Shown one piece after another: positions 20,448-29,227 of a stretch of DNA of 40,693 nt. The DNA comes from Oscillospiraceae bacterium (lineage in GTDB: Bacteria > Bacillota > Clostridia > Oscillospirales > Oscillospiraceae). The DNA is taken from contig WQTE01000012.1 in assembly GCA_009786445.1 (NCBI GenBank), forward strand, positions 1 through 40,693, written 5' to 3'. The notes below the pieces were generated by a model that worked only from the letters and a program-made list of their open reading frames with translations, had not been told where the DNA came from and did no database searches. A program made the translations under genes and the position numbers. How positions within the stretch are numbered: the stretch's first letter is position 1; the number at the start of each line of letters is the position of its first letter.

Positions 20448-20458
20448 TCATTTTTTTG

Positions 20459-20487
20459 AGTATACCACATATCTTTTTCTAATGCAA
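20459..20487 (-). promoter_or_regulatory. Probable gmd promoter: TTGCAT-N17-TATACT with extended -10 (TGG TATACT)
   Basis: Plus-strand AGTATA 20459-20464 preceded on the minus strand by TGG; ATGCAA 20482-20487. Confidence 0.5.
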
Positions 20488-20595
20488 TATTGTGTTGTCA
20501 ATGAAGCTCAATTAGGTTATACTTGCTTTATTCTCACATAGCAAGGAAAATCAAGAGATTGCCTGCAAATAGTAATTGGAATGTGGAGCTAACAC

Positions 20596-22494
20596 ATGAT
20601 AACACTCATTCTTGAAGTAACATCTAAAGAAGCCGATATTTCTGAATATAATGGACTCTTGGACGCGCATGATGAGTTAATCGTTATATGCAGAGATGAT
20701 AGTACTATTGAAGCATATAATGAGGCAATAAAGCAAGCAAATGAAAAATCAGACATTCTGTTTTTATCCGACACTGTAACCATATATGACGGCTTCATCA
20801 AGAACATGAAAGAGTGCCTGAATATAGCTGAGAAACATGCCATAGTATGTGCGCAGGAGATTGACAGTGTGGAAGATGAGACCATAAGGGATTTCTTGCC
20901 GATGTACTCTTTTAGTACATTGCCTACATCTTATTGCGCTTTGATAAAGAGAGTAGCAATTAACAACTTTGGATATCTTGACACTCGATATGATACGTTG
21001 CTATATGCTCTGATTGACTTTCATTTTAGGGTAAATATATTTGGCTTTTCGACAATAGTATCCCATCATGCTATGTTTTCCGAGAAAAAGGAAAAAGATG
21101 CTCTCCGCTACGAAAAAGACGTGAAGTCTCTTAATGAAAAATATGACTATTCTCGAGAAATTGAAAAGCGGCATAATGACCATAACATGCATCCCTGCCT
21201 AAGATTCAAAGACCTGCTTATTAATGACGGTGTGAAAAAGAAAAGAATACTTTTTGATTGCAATGTTATGCCGCCAAATCACTGTGGCACCACCGAATAT
21301 CAGATTTCACTGTTTGAATCATTTTGCAAATTATTTAAGGATAAATACGATATATTCATGTATGTGACCTGGGAAGCAGATAAATATCACGGGCTGTCAG
21401 AAAAATACGGCAACATAGTATACCCGGACAACATTAGCGGTGTGTTCCACATAGGATTCGTTCCGAATCAAATTATGTTTATGGAAATGCAATACACGTT
21501 AAATAAACACTGTCTAAAAATTGTTCAGACAATGTATGACATCATGATGATAAGAATAGATGAACATCTTGGCGTAGATGTAAAAGATGTTGAGTTGGGC
21601 ACTGATATTAGTGACGGTCTGATTTTTATCAGTAACTTTAGTAAGAACGATTTCGATTCATATTTTGGGATTAATAAGCCTGTAAAAGTAATATACCCGG
21701 CTTCAAGCCTAAGCCTCTCAGAGGGTAGCAATTATAGCTTGCCTTTTGAAGAATATTTCCTGATAGTTGGCAATTCTTTCAAGCATAAAGCAGTTAAAGA
21801 AACACTGGCAGCAATTTCACACAGTGAGCATAATTACATAGTAATAGGGCAGGGCGATGATGAGTATATAGGAAAAAACGTGTACGGATATTTAAGCGGA
21901 CAACTTAGCGCAGATTTCTTGAGTTATTTATACGCTAACTGTAAAGCTGTAATTTTTCCGAGTCAATATGAGGGGTTTGGTTTACCAATAGCTACCGGGC
22001 TAAAAAACAAAAAGCGAATTATTGCAAGTAATAATGAATTAAACAATGAGCTAAGGGAACATTTTCAAGATTTTAAAGATTACTTCATTTTTTTTGAAAA
22101 CTTCTCAGAAATAGAGGAAATTGTTGACAGTATAGACTTTTCAAAACAACTGCCACCTGCCGAGTATAAAGATTCATGGGATAATGTGGCGATAGAAACA
22201 GAATCCTTCTTTGAAGAGATACTGAATGCAGACATGGATATTGATAAGCTATCGAAGCGTTGGCTTTTACTTAACCTTTTAGAAGAGAAACAATCAGAAC
22301 ACATTGAGCGTTACCAGCGTATTGAAAATGAGCGATTCAAGCTCAATGAACACTGCATTGAGCTTGAAAAGCAAAACAATGAGCTAACTCGTAGCGTATC
22401 TTACAGGCTGAGTCGAAAAATTTCTTCTTGGGCTCCTGTTGGGGGACTTTACAAAATACTAAAAAAAATGTACAAGGCACTTAGACACAAATAG
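20596..22494 (+). CDS. Two-module glycosyltransferase (degenerate GT2-like N-terminus + GT4 C-terminus, amphipathic tail)
   Basis: N-half GT-A-like; C-half LIVGNSFKHKAVKETLAAI...YLYANCKAVIFPSQYEGFGLPIATGLKNKKRIIASNNE; C-terminal coiled coil and SVSYRLSRKISSW basic tail. SD-like GTGGAG upstream. Confidence 0.88.
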   Translation: MITLILEVTSKEADISEYNGLLDAHDELIVICRDDSTIEAYNEAIKQANEKSDILFLSDTVTIYDGFIKNMKECLNIAEKHAIVCAQEIDSVEDETIRDFLPMYSFSTLPTSYCALIKRVAINNFGYLDTRYDTLLYALIDFHFRVNIFGFSTIVSHHAMFSEKKEKDALRYEKDVKSLNEKYDYSREIEKRHNDHNMHPCLRFKDLLINDGVKKKRILFDCNVMPPNHCGTTEYQISLFESFCKLFKDKYDIFMYVTWEADKYHGLSEKYGNIVYPDNISGVFHIGFVPNQIMFMEMQYTLNKHCLKIVQTMYDIMMIRIDEHLGVDVKDVELGTDISDGLIFISNFSKNDFDSYFGINKPVKVIYPASSLSLSEGSNYSLPFEEYFLIVGNSFKHKAVKETLAAISHSEHNYIVIGQGDDEYIGKNVYGYLSGQLSADFLSYLYANCKAVIFPSQYEGFGLPIATGLKNKKRIIASNNELNNELREHFQDFKDYFIFFENFSEIEEIVDSIDFSKQLPPAEYKDSWDNVAIETESFFEEILNADMDIDKLSKRWLLLNLLEEKQSEHIERYQRIENERFKLNEHCIELEKQNNELTRSVSYRLSRKISSWAPVGGLYKILKKMYKALRHK

Positions 22495-22501
22495 GCAGGT
22501 G

Positions 22502-23875
22502 TCACCGCTCGTAGTCGTCTTCAAAACGCACAATATCATCCTCACCGAGATACTGACCGTTTTGCACTTCAATAACCTCTAACAGCAGGCTTCCTGAGTT
22601 TATTAGCCTATGCTTTTCTCCTGCCTTAATATATATGCTTTCGCCACTGCGAACCATTTTTTCAACATCGTCAATAATCACTATGGCAGTACCTGCTACG
22701 ACAATCCAATGTTCGTTTCTGTGGTAATGCATCTGATAGCTGAGCCGTTTGCCGGATAAAACGGTCAAGCGCTTTACTTTATAGAAACTGTTATCCTCTA
22801 ATATTGTGTATGAACCCCACGGCTTATACACGGTGAGGTGGTAGTCGGCGCGCGGGTCGTTGTTCTTTTTAAGGATATCTACGGCATCTTTGACTCTTTG
22901 TGACTCATCGCGTCGGCAGACGAGCAGTGCATCCTTTTGGTCAACAACGACGATGTCGGAGACCCCTATCATAGCGACAGCTTTCTCGCCCTCGGAATAG
23001 ACCAAGTTGTTGTCGCTGTCAATCATTATTTCATCATTAAAGTAGACATTGCCATTATCATCTCGTTTGGTATGATATCTGTCGTAAAATGTGGTGAAAT
23101 TACCCACATCGTTCCAATCTATGTTGAATGGCACACAATAGACACTCTCCATTTTTTCGATAAGACCATAATCGACTGAAATGGAAGGTGTTTTTTTGAA
23201 CTTTTCTTCCACATTATCCGATTTAAACGCCTCATAAACTTCCGGATTGTACTTCTCAACAGCTTCATAAAACTGCTTTGAGTCAAAAATGAAAATACCG
23301 CTGTTCCAAAGATATCCGTTTTTGACATAGATTTCTGCTGTTTCCAAATTCGGCTTTTCTTTGAACTCAGATATCACAAAGCCTCCGGGAGCGGCATCGC
23401 CCGGTTTAATATAGCCATAACCCGGCTCAGGGTTGGATGGGGTTATGCCAAAGCAGACAAATCCCTTGGATGCAAGCTCTCGTGCGCCGAGTATTGTGTT
23501 AGCGAGCAACTTAGGCTCGTCAATTATGTGGTCTGATGCAAACACGGCACAGATATCGTCGCCTTTTTTTCTGATTGCCTGAACTGCGTACATAATGGCG
23601 GGCAGAGTGTTCTTAGCTTCGGGTTCAAGCAGTATTTGCTCTTTAGACAACGATTTCCCCAGCTCTTCAATCTGCCCCCTGACGAGGTGCATATAGTCAC
23701 GGCTTGTGACTATGTAAATGTCTTCCAGTTGCCCCATGAGGAGACAGCGCTCAATGGTCATCTGGAAAATGGATTTGTCCATGCCTGACAGCTTCAAAAA
23801 TTGCTTAGGAAAGTGTGTCCTACTGAGTGGCCAAAGCCGTGAGCCGGATCCTCCTGCCATTATAATCATTTTCAT
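22502..23875 (-). CDS. manC: Mannose-1-phosphate guanylyltransferase / mannose-6-phosphate isomerase (bifunctional type II)
   Basis: MKMIIMAGGSGSRLWPLSRTHFPKQFLKL; FASDHII; FKEKP; PWGSYTILEDNSFYKVKRLTVLSGKRLSYQMHYHRNEHWIVVAGTA; GGGAGG SD upstream. Confidence 0.97.
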   Translation of the reverse strand: MKMIIMAGGSGSRLWPLSRTHFPKQFLKLSGMDKSIFQMTIERCLLMGQLEDIYIVTSRDYMHLVRGQIEELGKSLSKEQILLEPEAKNTLPAIMYAVQAIRKKGDDICAVFASDHIIDEPKLLANTILGARELASKGFVCFGITPSNPEPGYGYIKPGDAAPGGFVISEFKEKPNLETAEIYVKNGYLWNSGIFIFDSKQFYEAVEKYNPEVYEAFKSDNVEEKFKKTPSISVDYGLIEKMESVYCVPFNIDWNDVGNFTTFYDRYHTKRDDNGNVYFNDEIMIDSDNNLVYSEGEKAVAMIGVSDIVVVDQKDALLVCRRDESQRVKDAVDILKKNNDPRADYHLTVYKPWGSYTILEDNSFYKVKRLTVLSGKRLSYQMHYHRNEHWIVVAGTAIVIIDDVEKMVRSGESIYIKAGEKHRLINSGSLLLEVIEVQNGQYLGEDDIVRFEDDYER

Positions 23876-23898
23876 AGTGTAAAACCTCCCATTTCACT

Positions 23899-23945
23899 TT
23901 GTCATTTTGAGCGAAGTGAAGAACCTTCAGCGATAAGAATCTTCA
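23899..23945. repeat. Dispersed repeat arm GTCATTTTGAGCGAAGTGAAGAACCTT
   Basis: 27-bp core matches 29139-29165 with 3 mismatches; lies between manC and the mutase gene. Confidence 0.7.
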
Positions 23946-23950
23946 GCAAT

Positions 23951-25558
23951 CTATGGCTGACTATTTGTGAGTCCCAGTGCCGAAAGCAGATTTTCTGCTA
24001 GAGCTTCAAGAGCTTCCTTTGCCGCTTCATGCGTGTTCATACAGACTCCCGTATATATCTTGAGTTTAGGCTCCGTGCCGCTTGGGCGTATTGCAGCCCA
24101 AGCCCCGTCGTTAAAAATTAGTTTTACTGTGTCGGCAGGAGGGAGTCCCTTAAATCCTGCCGCATAGTCGTCCAGCCTTATAAGATCGGCAATTGGAATA
24201 CCGATCCGCAGTTTTTTCATAATTTCTTTCTGCTTGTCTTGCGCTACTGTTGCGCTATGCAAATTTTCCAGATGATATCCGTGTTTTTCGCTTAACTCAA
24301 GCCATCTGTCGTGGAGTGTCATACCCTTTGCATCATAAAACGCAGCCATTTTTACTATCAGCGCAGATGCCATGACGGCATCTTTATCTTTTGCTCCGTC
24401 CCCTGAAAGATACCCATAGCTCTCTTCATACCCGAAGAAGAAACGCTTGTCCTCCGGCAGATTTACAATGTATTCTCCGATGTATTTAAACCCCGTCAAC
24501 AACCGCACAAATTCCAGTCCGTAGCTCTCCGCCACCGCCTCGCCCAGAGTTCCCGATACTATGGTGGATATCACGGTATCTCCTTTTGCGACACCCTTTG
24601 TTTTTGCAAGATAATCTATGAGCAGTGCACCGATTTGATTGCCACTAAGCGAGAGGAAGTCACTATCAGTCTTGACCATGACACCAGCGCGGTCACAGTC
24701 AGGGTCAGTGGTAAGAAGGAGCTTTGCAGTGGTTTTTTTAGCTTTGGAAAGAGCACTTTCGTAGACTCCGGGTTCTTCGGGATTAGGCGTGTGCAGACCG
24801 CCAAACGCACCATCGGGATTAAGCTGAATGCAGATAGGGGAAAAGCCCATGAGAGTCAGTGTCTTGGGTACTATGCGCGCACCTGCACCGTGCAGTGCTG
24901 AGTATATAAACGGAAATTCTGCCGGCATATTATCCATTCCGGCATAGGCTGTGATTTGCGAAATATATGCCTCAACGACCACATCGCTAAAAGTATTGAT
25001 AGATGAGTGCAAAGTATCAGGCAGCGGCTCGAAAAACTCTACAGTATTGATTGAGTCGGTGACTTCCTTAGCCATTTCGTCGGTAAGCTGGACACCGTGG
25101 CTGTCATATACCTTGTATCCGTTATATTCCTGAGGATTGTGGCTTGCAGTTATCACCACGCCCCAGCCTAAGCCGAGCAATCTGATCGCATAGCTTAAAG
25201 TCGGGGTGGGCATAGGCTCGCTGAAACTATAAGTTTCTATGCCGTATGCGGCAAGCGCTTTACAGACACTTTCGGCAAAAGCAGAAGAATTGTGGCGTGT
25301 ATCATATGCCACACCTACACGCTTTGGCACATCAGACGACAATATGACCTTAGCCAATCCTACCGTTACTCGCTCTATGGTGTACCGGTTTATGCGGCTT
25401 GCGCCAATACCCATAACTCCGCGGAGTCCGCCTGTGCCAAAGGAGATATTCCCGGAAAAGGCATCCGAAAGTTCGTCTTGAGTCATATTATCAAGTACTT
25501 GTCCATCCGAAGTATCCTTCAGCGCTGCTTTCCACTTAGAAAATGTAGTATTCATCAT
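23951..25558 (-). CDS. Phospho-sugar mutase (phosphoglucomutase/phosphomannomutase)
   Basis: NISFGTGGLRGVMGIGASRIN; VITASHNPQEYNGYKVY; LLLTTDPDCDRAGVMV; FFFGYEESYGYL; IRPSGTEPKLKIY. Confidence 0.95.
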   Translation of the reverse strand: MMNTTFSKWKAALKDTSDGQVLDNMTQDELSDAFSGNISFGTGGLRGVMGIGASRINRYTIERVTVGLAKVILSSDVPKRVGVAYDTRHNSSAFAESVCKALAAYGIETYSFSEPMPTPTLSYAIRLLGLGWGVVITASHNPQEYNGYKVYDSHGVQLTDEMAKEVTDSINTVEFFEPLPDTLHSSINTFSDVVVEAYISQITAYAGMDNMPAEFPFIYSALHGAGARIVPKTLTLMGFSPICIQLNPDGAFGGLHTPNPEEPGVYESALSKAKKTTAKLLLTTDPDCDRAGVMVKTDSDFLSLSGNQIGALLIDYLAKTKGVAKGDTVISTIVSGTLGEAVAESYGLEFVRLLTGFKYIGEYIVNLPEDKRFFFGYEESYGYLSGDGAKDKDAVMASALIVKMAAFYDAKGMTLHDRWLELSEKHGYHLENLHSATVAQDKQKEIMKKLRIGIPIADLIRLDDYAAGFKGLPPADTVKLIFNDGAWAAIRPSGTEPKLKIYTGVCMNTHEAAKEALEALAENLLSALGLTNSQP

Positions 25559-25574
25559 TAATAGTCCTGACCTG

Positions 25575-27716
25575 CTAAAACAAATATTCTCTAACCGTTT
25601 TTCTGTATTTTATCATAGCATCCGATAATTTACCATCAAAATATAAATCAGCCACATACTGCTGGCACTCGCAAATTTCATCATAATGCCTTTGTGCATC
25701 TAATTCTTTTGTAACGCTTGATGTATGCCGCCTATGATAGTTTAGACTCTCAGAAACAAAGCATATTTTGCCGCCATCCTTTAAAACATCGATATAAAAG
25801 CGCAAATCCCCTGCGACTTTGTATTTTTTCGCATCTTGAACGTATTTAACGAGTTTATCGGAGTTTCTAAATACAACCGCTGAGACATTGGGGATTGTAT
25901 TTTTTACGGAGAGCCTACTTTTTATCTCATCGTGACCGTCTGCTATATAGTCTGTTTTGTATATCTCTTTATCTACGTCATCGGTGTGAAAGAGATAGTT
26001 ATCAGCAGTTATTACGCCGTTTTCATCCATAGCTTTTGACTGAGTGTAGCCCATGACAATTTCATCATCGCTGCTAATAACGTCCATAATTGATTGCAGA
26101 AACCCAAAATCTGATTTATCATCGGCTTCGGCTATCCATATGTAGTCGCCTGCCGCTTCTTTTATCCCTCGTTCCCATTGGGAAAAAACATTACCACTGT
26201 TTGCGCTATTGATGATGCTTCTTATCCGTAGCGGATAACGGTTTTCGTATGTGCTAATAATATCCGCACTTTTATCGGTAGAGGCATCGTCGAGGATAAT
26301 TATCTCGTTGACCGGATAGGTTTGTGATAATATGCTTTCTATACGTTCAAGCAGATGGTGAGCGTAGTTATAGTTTGGAATAACTACGCTTACGGTTTCA
26401 TGTTTTTCACCAACAAGTGATAATAACAGCCCAACATAGCTGTTAAAATTAGAAATCTCTTTAACTCTTTCGCGAGCATTTTCTGCAAATTTTGTACGCA
26501 GAGCGGTGTCTCCCAGTAGTTGCGATACAAAGCTTGACATTGTTTCAGTATCTTCCATTGGTGCAAGAAAGCCTGTCTCATCCGGAGTTATAAGCTCGAC
26601 ATAACCACCCCCACCGTCAAATGCCACCACAGGCACACAGTAGTTCATCGCCTCCATTACAACAGCAGGAAATGGATCCTCTCTTGATGTTAGTAAAAAC
26701 ACATCTGTGGCAAAATAAAACGGGTACATCTCACTTTGCAAACCGGTAAATATAACTTTTCCCTCTGCCGCAGTACCTTTTGTTATTTCTTTGACCGACT
26801 CGGTTACGTTGTCTGCTATCGGGCCGACCCATAAAAATATACAGTTCTCAAAATCTCTACACACGTTGACTGCGCATCTGGCAAACAGGTCTTCGCCCTT
26901 CCTGTGATGTGCATATCCAACATTTAAGACAATTCTACAGTCTTTTGGAAGGTTGAACCGCCGGCATATCTCGGCTTTGCAGTCGGACTTAGACTTGCTG
27001 ATTATTTCGATGTTATAGATGCCCTGCGGACAGAAAACAAGTTTGTCCTCGGGGATGACCCGGATGTTATTAATGCTTTTTTGCACATATCTCGAGGGAA
27101 GAACTATATGCCTTGCGTGAGCAATAATGTGAGCTAAATTCTCTTCGCAGTGAAACCGGCGAATTATGTTCTCCATCTCATGTATCATAGAGATGCAAGT
27201 AATGCCGAGGTCGGAGAGGGATTTAAGAACATCCCCCGACAGCACGGTATTGCACATAGCCCTGTTTGCTCCGGTTTGCAGCACCCATTTTTTGAAATTA
27301 TCTTCGCATACTATATCGGTGTCGAGGCAGAGCAAAGAATATGCGACTTTAGAAAAGTCATTGAGCAGTCCACCACCTGTTTTCAAAATAACATGGATAT
27401 TATACTTAAAAACATCACGGAGCTGTCGAATCATGTTAAGCGCATTGATTTGCGCACCGTGTGGATGTGCATCATGGCTGACAAATATTATATTGCGCTT
27501 GTTATCATTTCTTTTATCGACACCGGTATTAGTTCCGGCAAATATCTTGTAATTGGTTAAAGCGTTTTCAAGCCTCGCAATGGTCTCTTTTTCACCCCTG
27601 ATGATGTCTTCGTAATGCTTGTAACGGTGCAAGACGTCAGGATCTTCATGACCGGTCATCCTTTGCAGCTTAAGACCAATGCGACCGAGCAGATTTTTGA
27701 TTTTTTTCGCGACCAT
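25575..27716 (-). CDS. GT4-GT2 fusion glycosyltransferase
   Basis: GT4: IVLNVGYAHHRKGEDLFARCAVNV, FLLTSREDPFPAVVMEAMNYCVPVVAFDGGGGYVELI. GT2: VSVVIPNYNYAHHLLERIESILSQTYPVNEIIILDDASTD, WIAEADD. N-terminal module shared with the next gene. Confidence 0.95.
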   Translation of the reverse strand: MVAKKIKNLLGRIGLKLQRMTGHEDPDVLHRYKHYEDIIRGEKETIARLENALTNYKIFAGTNTGVDKRNDNKRNIIFVSHDAHPHGAQINALNMIRQLRDVFKYNIHVILKTGGGLLNDFSKVAYSLLCLDTDIVCEDNFKKWVLQTGANRAMCNTVLSGDVLKSLSDLGITCISMIHEMENIIRRFHCEENLAHIIAHARHIVLPSRYVQKSINNIRVIPEDKLVFCPQGIYNIEIISKSKSDCKAEICRRFNLPKDCRIVLNVGYAHHRKGEDLFARCAVNVCRDFENCIFLWVGPIADNVTESVKEITKGTAAEGKVIFTGLQSEMYPFYFATDVFLLTSREDPFPAVVMEAMNYCVPVVAFDGGGGYVELITPDETGFLAPMEDTETMSSFVSQLLGDTALRTKFAENARERVKEISNFNSYVGLLLSLVGEKHETVSVVIPNYNYAHHLLERIESILSQTYPVNEIIILDDASTDKSADIISTYENRYPLRIRSIINSANSGNVFSQWERGIKEAAGDYIWIAEADDKSDFGFLQSIMDVISSDDEIVMGYTQSKAMDENGVITADNYLFHTDDVDKEIYKTDYIADGHDEIKSRLSVKNTIPNVSAVVFRNSDKLVKYVQDAKKYKVAGDLRFYIDVLKDGGKICFVSESLNYHRRHTSSVTKELDAQRHYDEICECQQYVADLYFDGKLSDAMIKYRKTVREYLF

Positions 27717-27760
27717 AATTAGGGGTCCCTCACTTCGTAATTATTCAGGCTCAAAACGAC

Positions 27761-29086
27761 TTATGGAAGAAACTTCCTAGCCTCAAAAATCGAATCAGCC
27801 GTCGCCTCCAGATAGGCATAACCGTTTCTGCGGTCGGGCTCTAAATGTGCGCCCTCAGCCCATTCGTTCCATGCATTTACGAACACCAGCCGCTCTCCCG
27901 GTTCGCGCTTTTCGGCGGTATATTTCATAACGTCCAGCAGCCATTTTTTATAAAGCCTTGGAGTCATGGGATAAACTACGCCGCTTTCTCCGCGCCTTGC
28001 CGAGTTGTCCCAACCGGGGAAGACGGTTTTATAAATCCGCTCCGGCTCGTTATTGTGATGGCGCTTGTTTTTTATATAATCTTCCATATTGAAAACATGA
28101 TAGCCGTCTTTGCTTTCGACTTGCAGGATTTCTTCGAGCGGTATTTTTTGGGCATACATATGGAAAAAATGAGGAGGGAACTCAACAGCATCGTCAAAAT
28201 CGTAGCTTAGCGGGTCTCTGTTCGGGTCTGTCTGCGCACCGACAAGGTGAATTTCGCCAATTCCGTTATCTTTGCAATATCCCCGCCAGAGGCTGAGTGT
28301 CTTATTGACATCGGGGTAAACAGATGCATTATATATTATTATCAAAGGCTTACCATTTATTTTTATGTACCGCTCATCTCTGATATATTTGCAAATGTCT
28401 GCGATGCAAGCCAAATCATCCTCATCAGAGTGCTCTTGCTTCATCAAAATTTTATCATCAGTGCCATCCCAGCGGCGGCTCCAGTTTTCGTTTGCATAGT
28501 TAATGCAAAACGGGAGCTCCAAGGTTTTATCATTTAGAAAATTGTCGAGCGGCTTTTCAAGCAGTCTTTTTCCGCCAAACCAATAGTAATGAAAGCAAAA
28601 ACCATATATGCCATAGTTTTTTGCAAGCTCGACTTGCCTACGCAATACCGATATATCTGTAAGGTCATAAAACGTGCTGTCATACGGAAGATGCGGCTGA
28701 TAATGCCCCACAAACTGCGGGACTGCCTTAGTCACATTTGTCCACTCGGTAAACCCCTTGCCCCACCATTCGTCGTTTTCGGGGAAAGTGTAAAACTGCG
28801 GCAGATAAAAGGCTATAGGTTTGACATCCTCATCGGTAAATGTGATGTTATGCTCCTGGTACTCCTCAAAAAACTCGCCTTTTTTGCCGATTTCATAGAA
28901 AGTGTCCGTAAGAGCTTTGTAGGTACTGTCGCTCACAGAAGTTTTGAGGCGAGCTATGGTCTCCCTTTCGCCCTTTATTGTATCCTCATAATGCCTGTAG
29001 CGGTGCAAAACATCAGGGTCTTGATAATAAGTCATTTTCTGAAGTCTAAGACCAAGGCGGCCAATTAAATTTTTAAGTTTTTTCAT
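27761..29086 (-). CDS. WbsX-like (GH99-like) glycan-processing/transfer protein
   Basis: VKPIAFYLPQFYTFPENDEWWGKGFTEWTNVTKAVPQFVGHYQPHLPYDSTFYDLTDISVLRRQVELAKNYGIYGFCFHYYWFGGKRLLEKPL; VFVNAWNEWAEGAHLEPD. Confidence 0.93.
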   Translation of the reverse strand: MKKLKNLIGRLGLRLQKMTYYQDPDVLHRYRHYEDTIKGERETIARLKTSVSDSTYKALTDTFYEIGKKGEFFEEYQEHNITFTDEDVKPIAFYLPQFYTFPENDEWWGKGFTEWTNVTKAVPQFVGHYQPHLPYDSTFYDLTDISVLRRQVELAKNYGIYGFCFHYYWFGGKRLLEKPLDNFLNDKTLELPFCINYANENWSRRWDGTDDKILMKQEHSDEDDLACIADICKYIRDERYIKINGKPLIIIYNASVYPDVNKTLSLWRGYCKDNGIGEIHLVGAQTDPNRDPLSYDFDDAVEFPPHFFHMYAQKIPLEEILQVESKDGYHVFNMEDYIKNKRHHNNEPERIYKTVFPGWDNSARRGESGVVYPMTPRLYKKWLLDVMKYTAEKREPGERLVFVNAWNEWAEGAHLEPDRRNGYAYLEATADSIFEARKFLP

Positions 29087-29138
29087 ATCGTATCACCTCA
29101 CCGGATGTCATAAGTTAAAGATGTAAACACACAATTTT

Positions 29139-29220
29139 GTCATTTTGAGCAAAGCGAAGAATCTTACTGCGATGAAGTTACGTGGTCGCAAAGATCCTTC
29201 GTTGCACTCAGGGTGGCAGC
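29139..29220. repeat. Imperfect palindromic intergenic repeat (two GTCATTTTGAGC...GAAGAATCTT-type arms in inverted orientation)
   Basis: Left arm TGTCATTTTGAGCAAAGCGAAGAATCTT; right arm AAGATCCTTCGTTGCACTCAGGGTGGCA, whose reverse complement TGCCACCCTGAGTGCAACGAAGGATCTT aligns without gaps at about 19/28 positions. Confidence 0.65.
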
Positions 29221-29227
29221 GCAGGGA

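Noticed and set aside
27150-27560. 136/128-aa plus-strand ORFs opposite the GT4-GT2 fusion
   Set aside because: Antisense to a well-supported glycosyltransferase; no motif or RBS.
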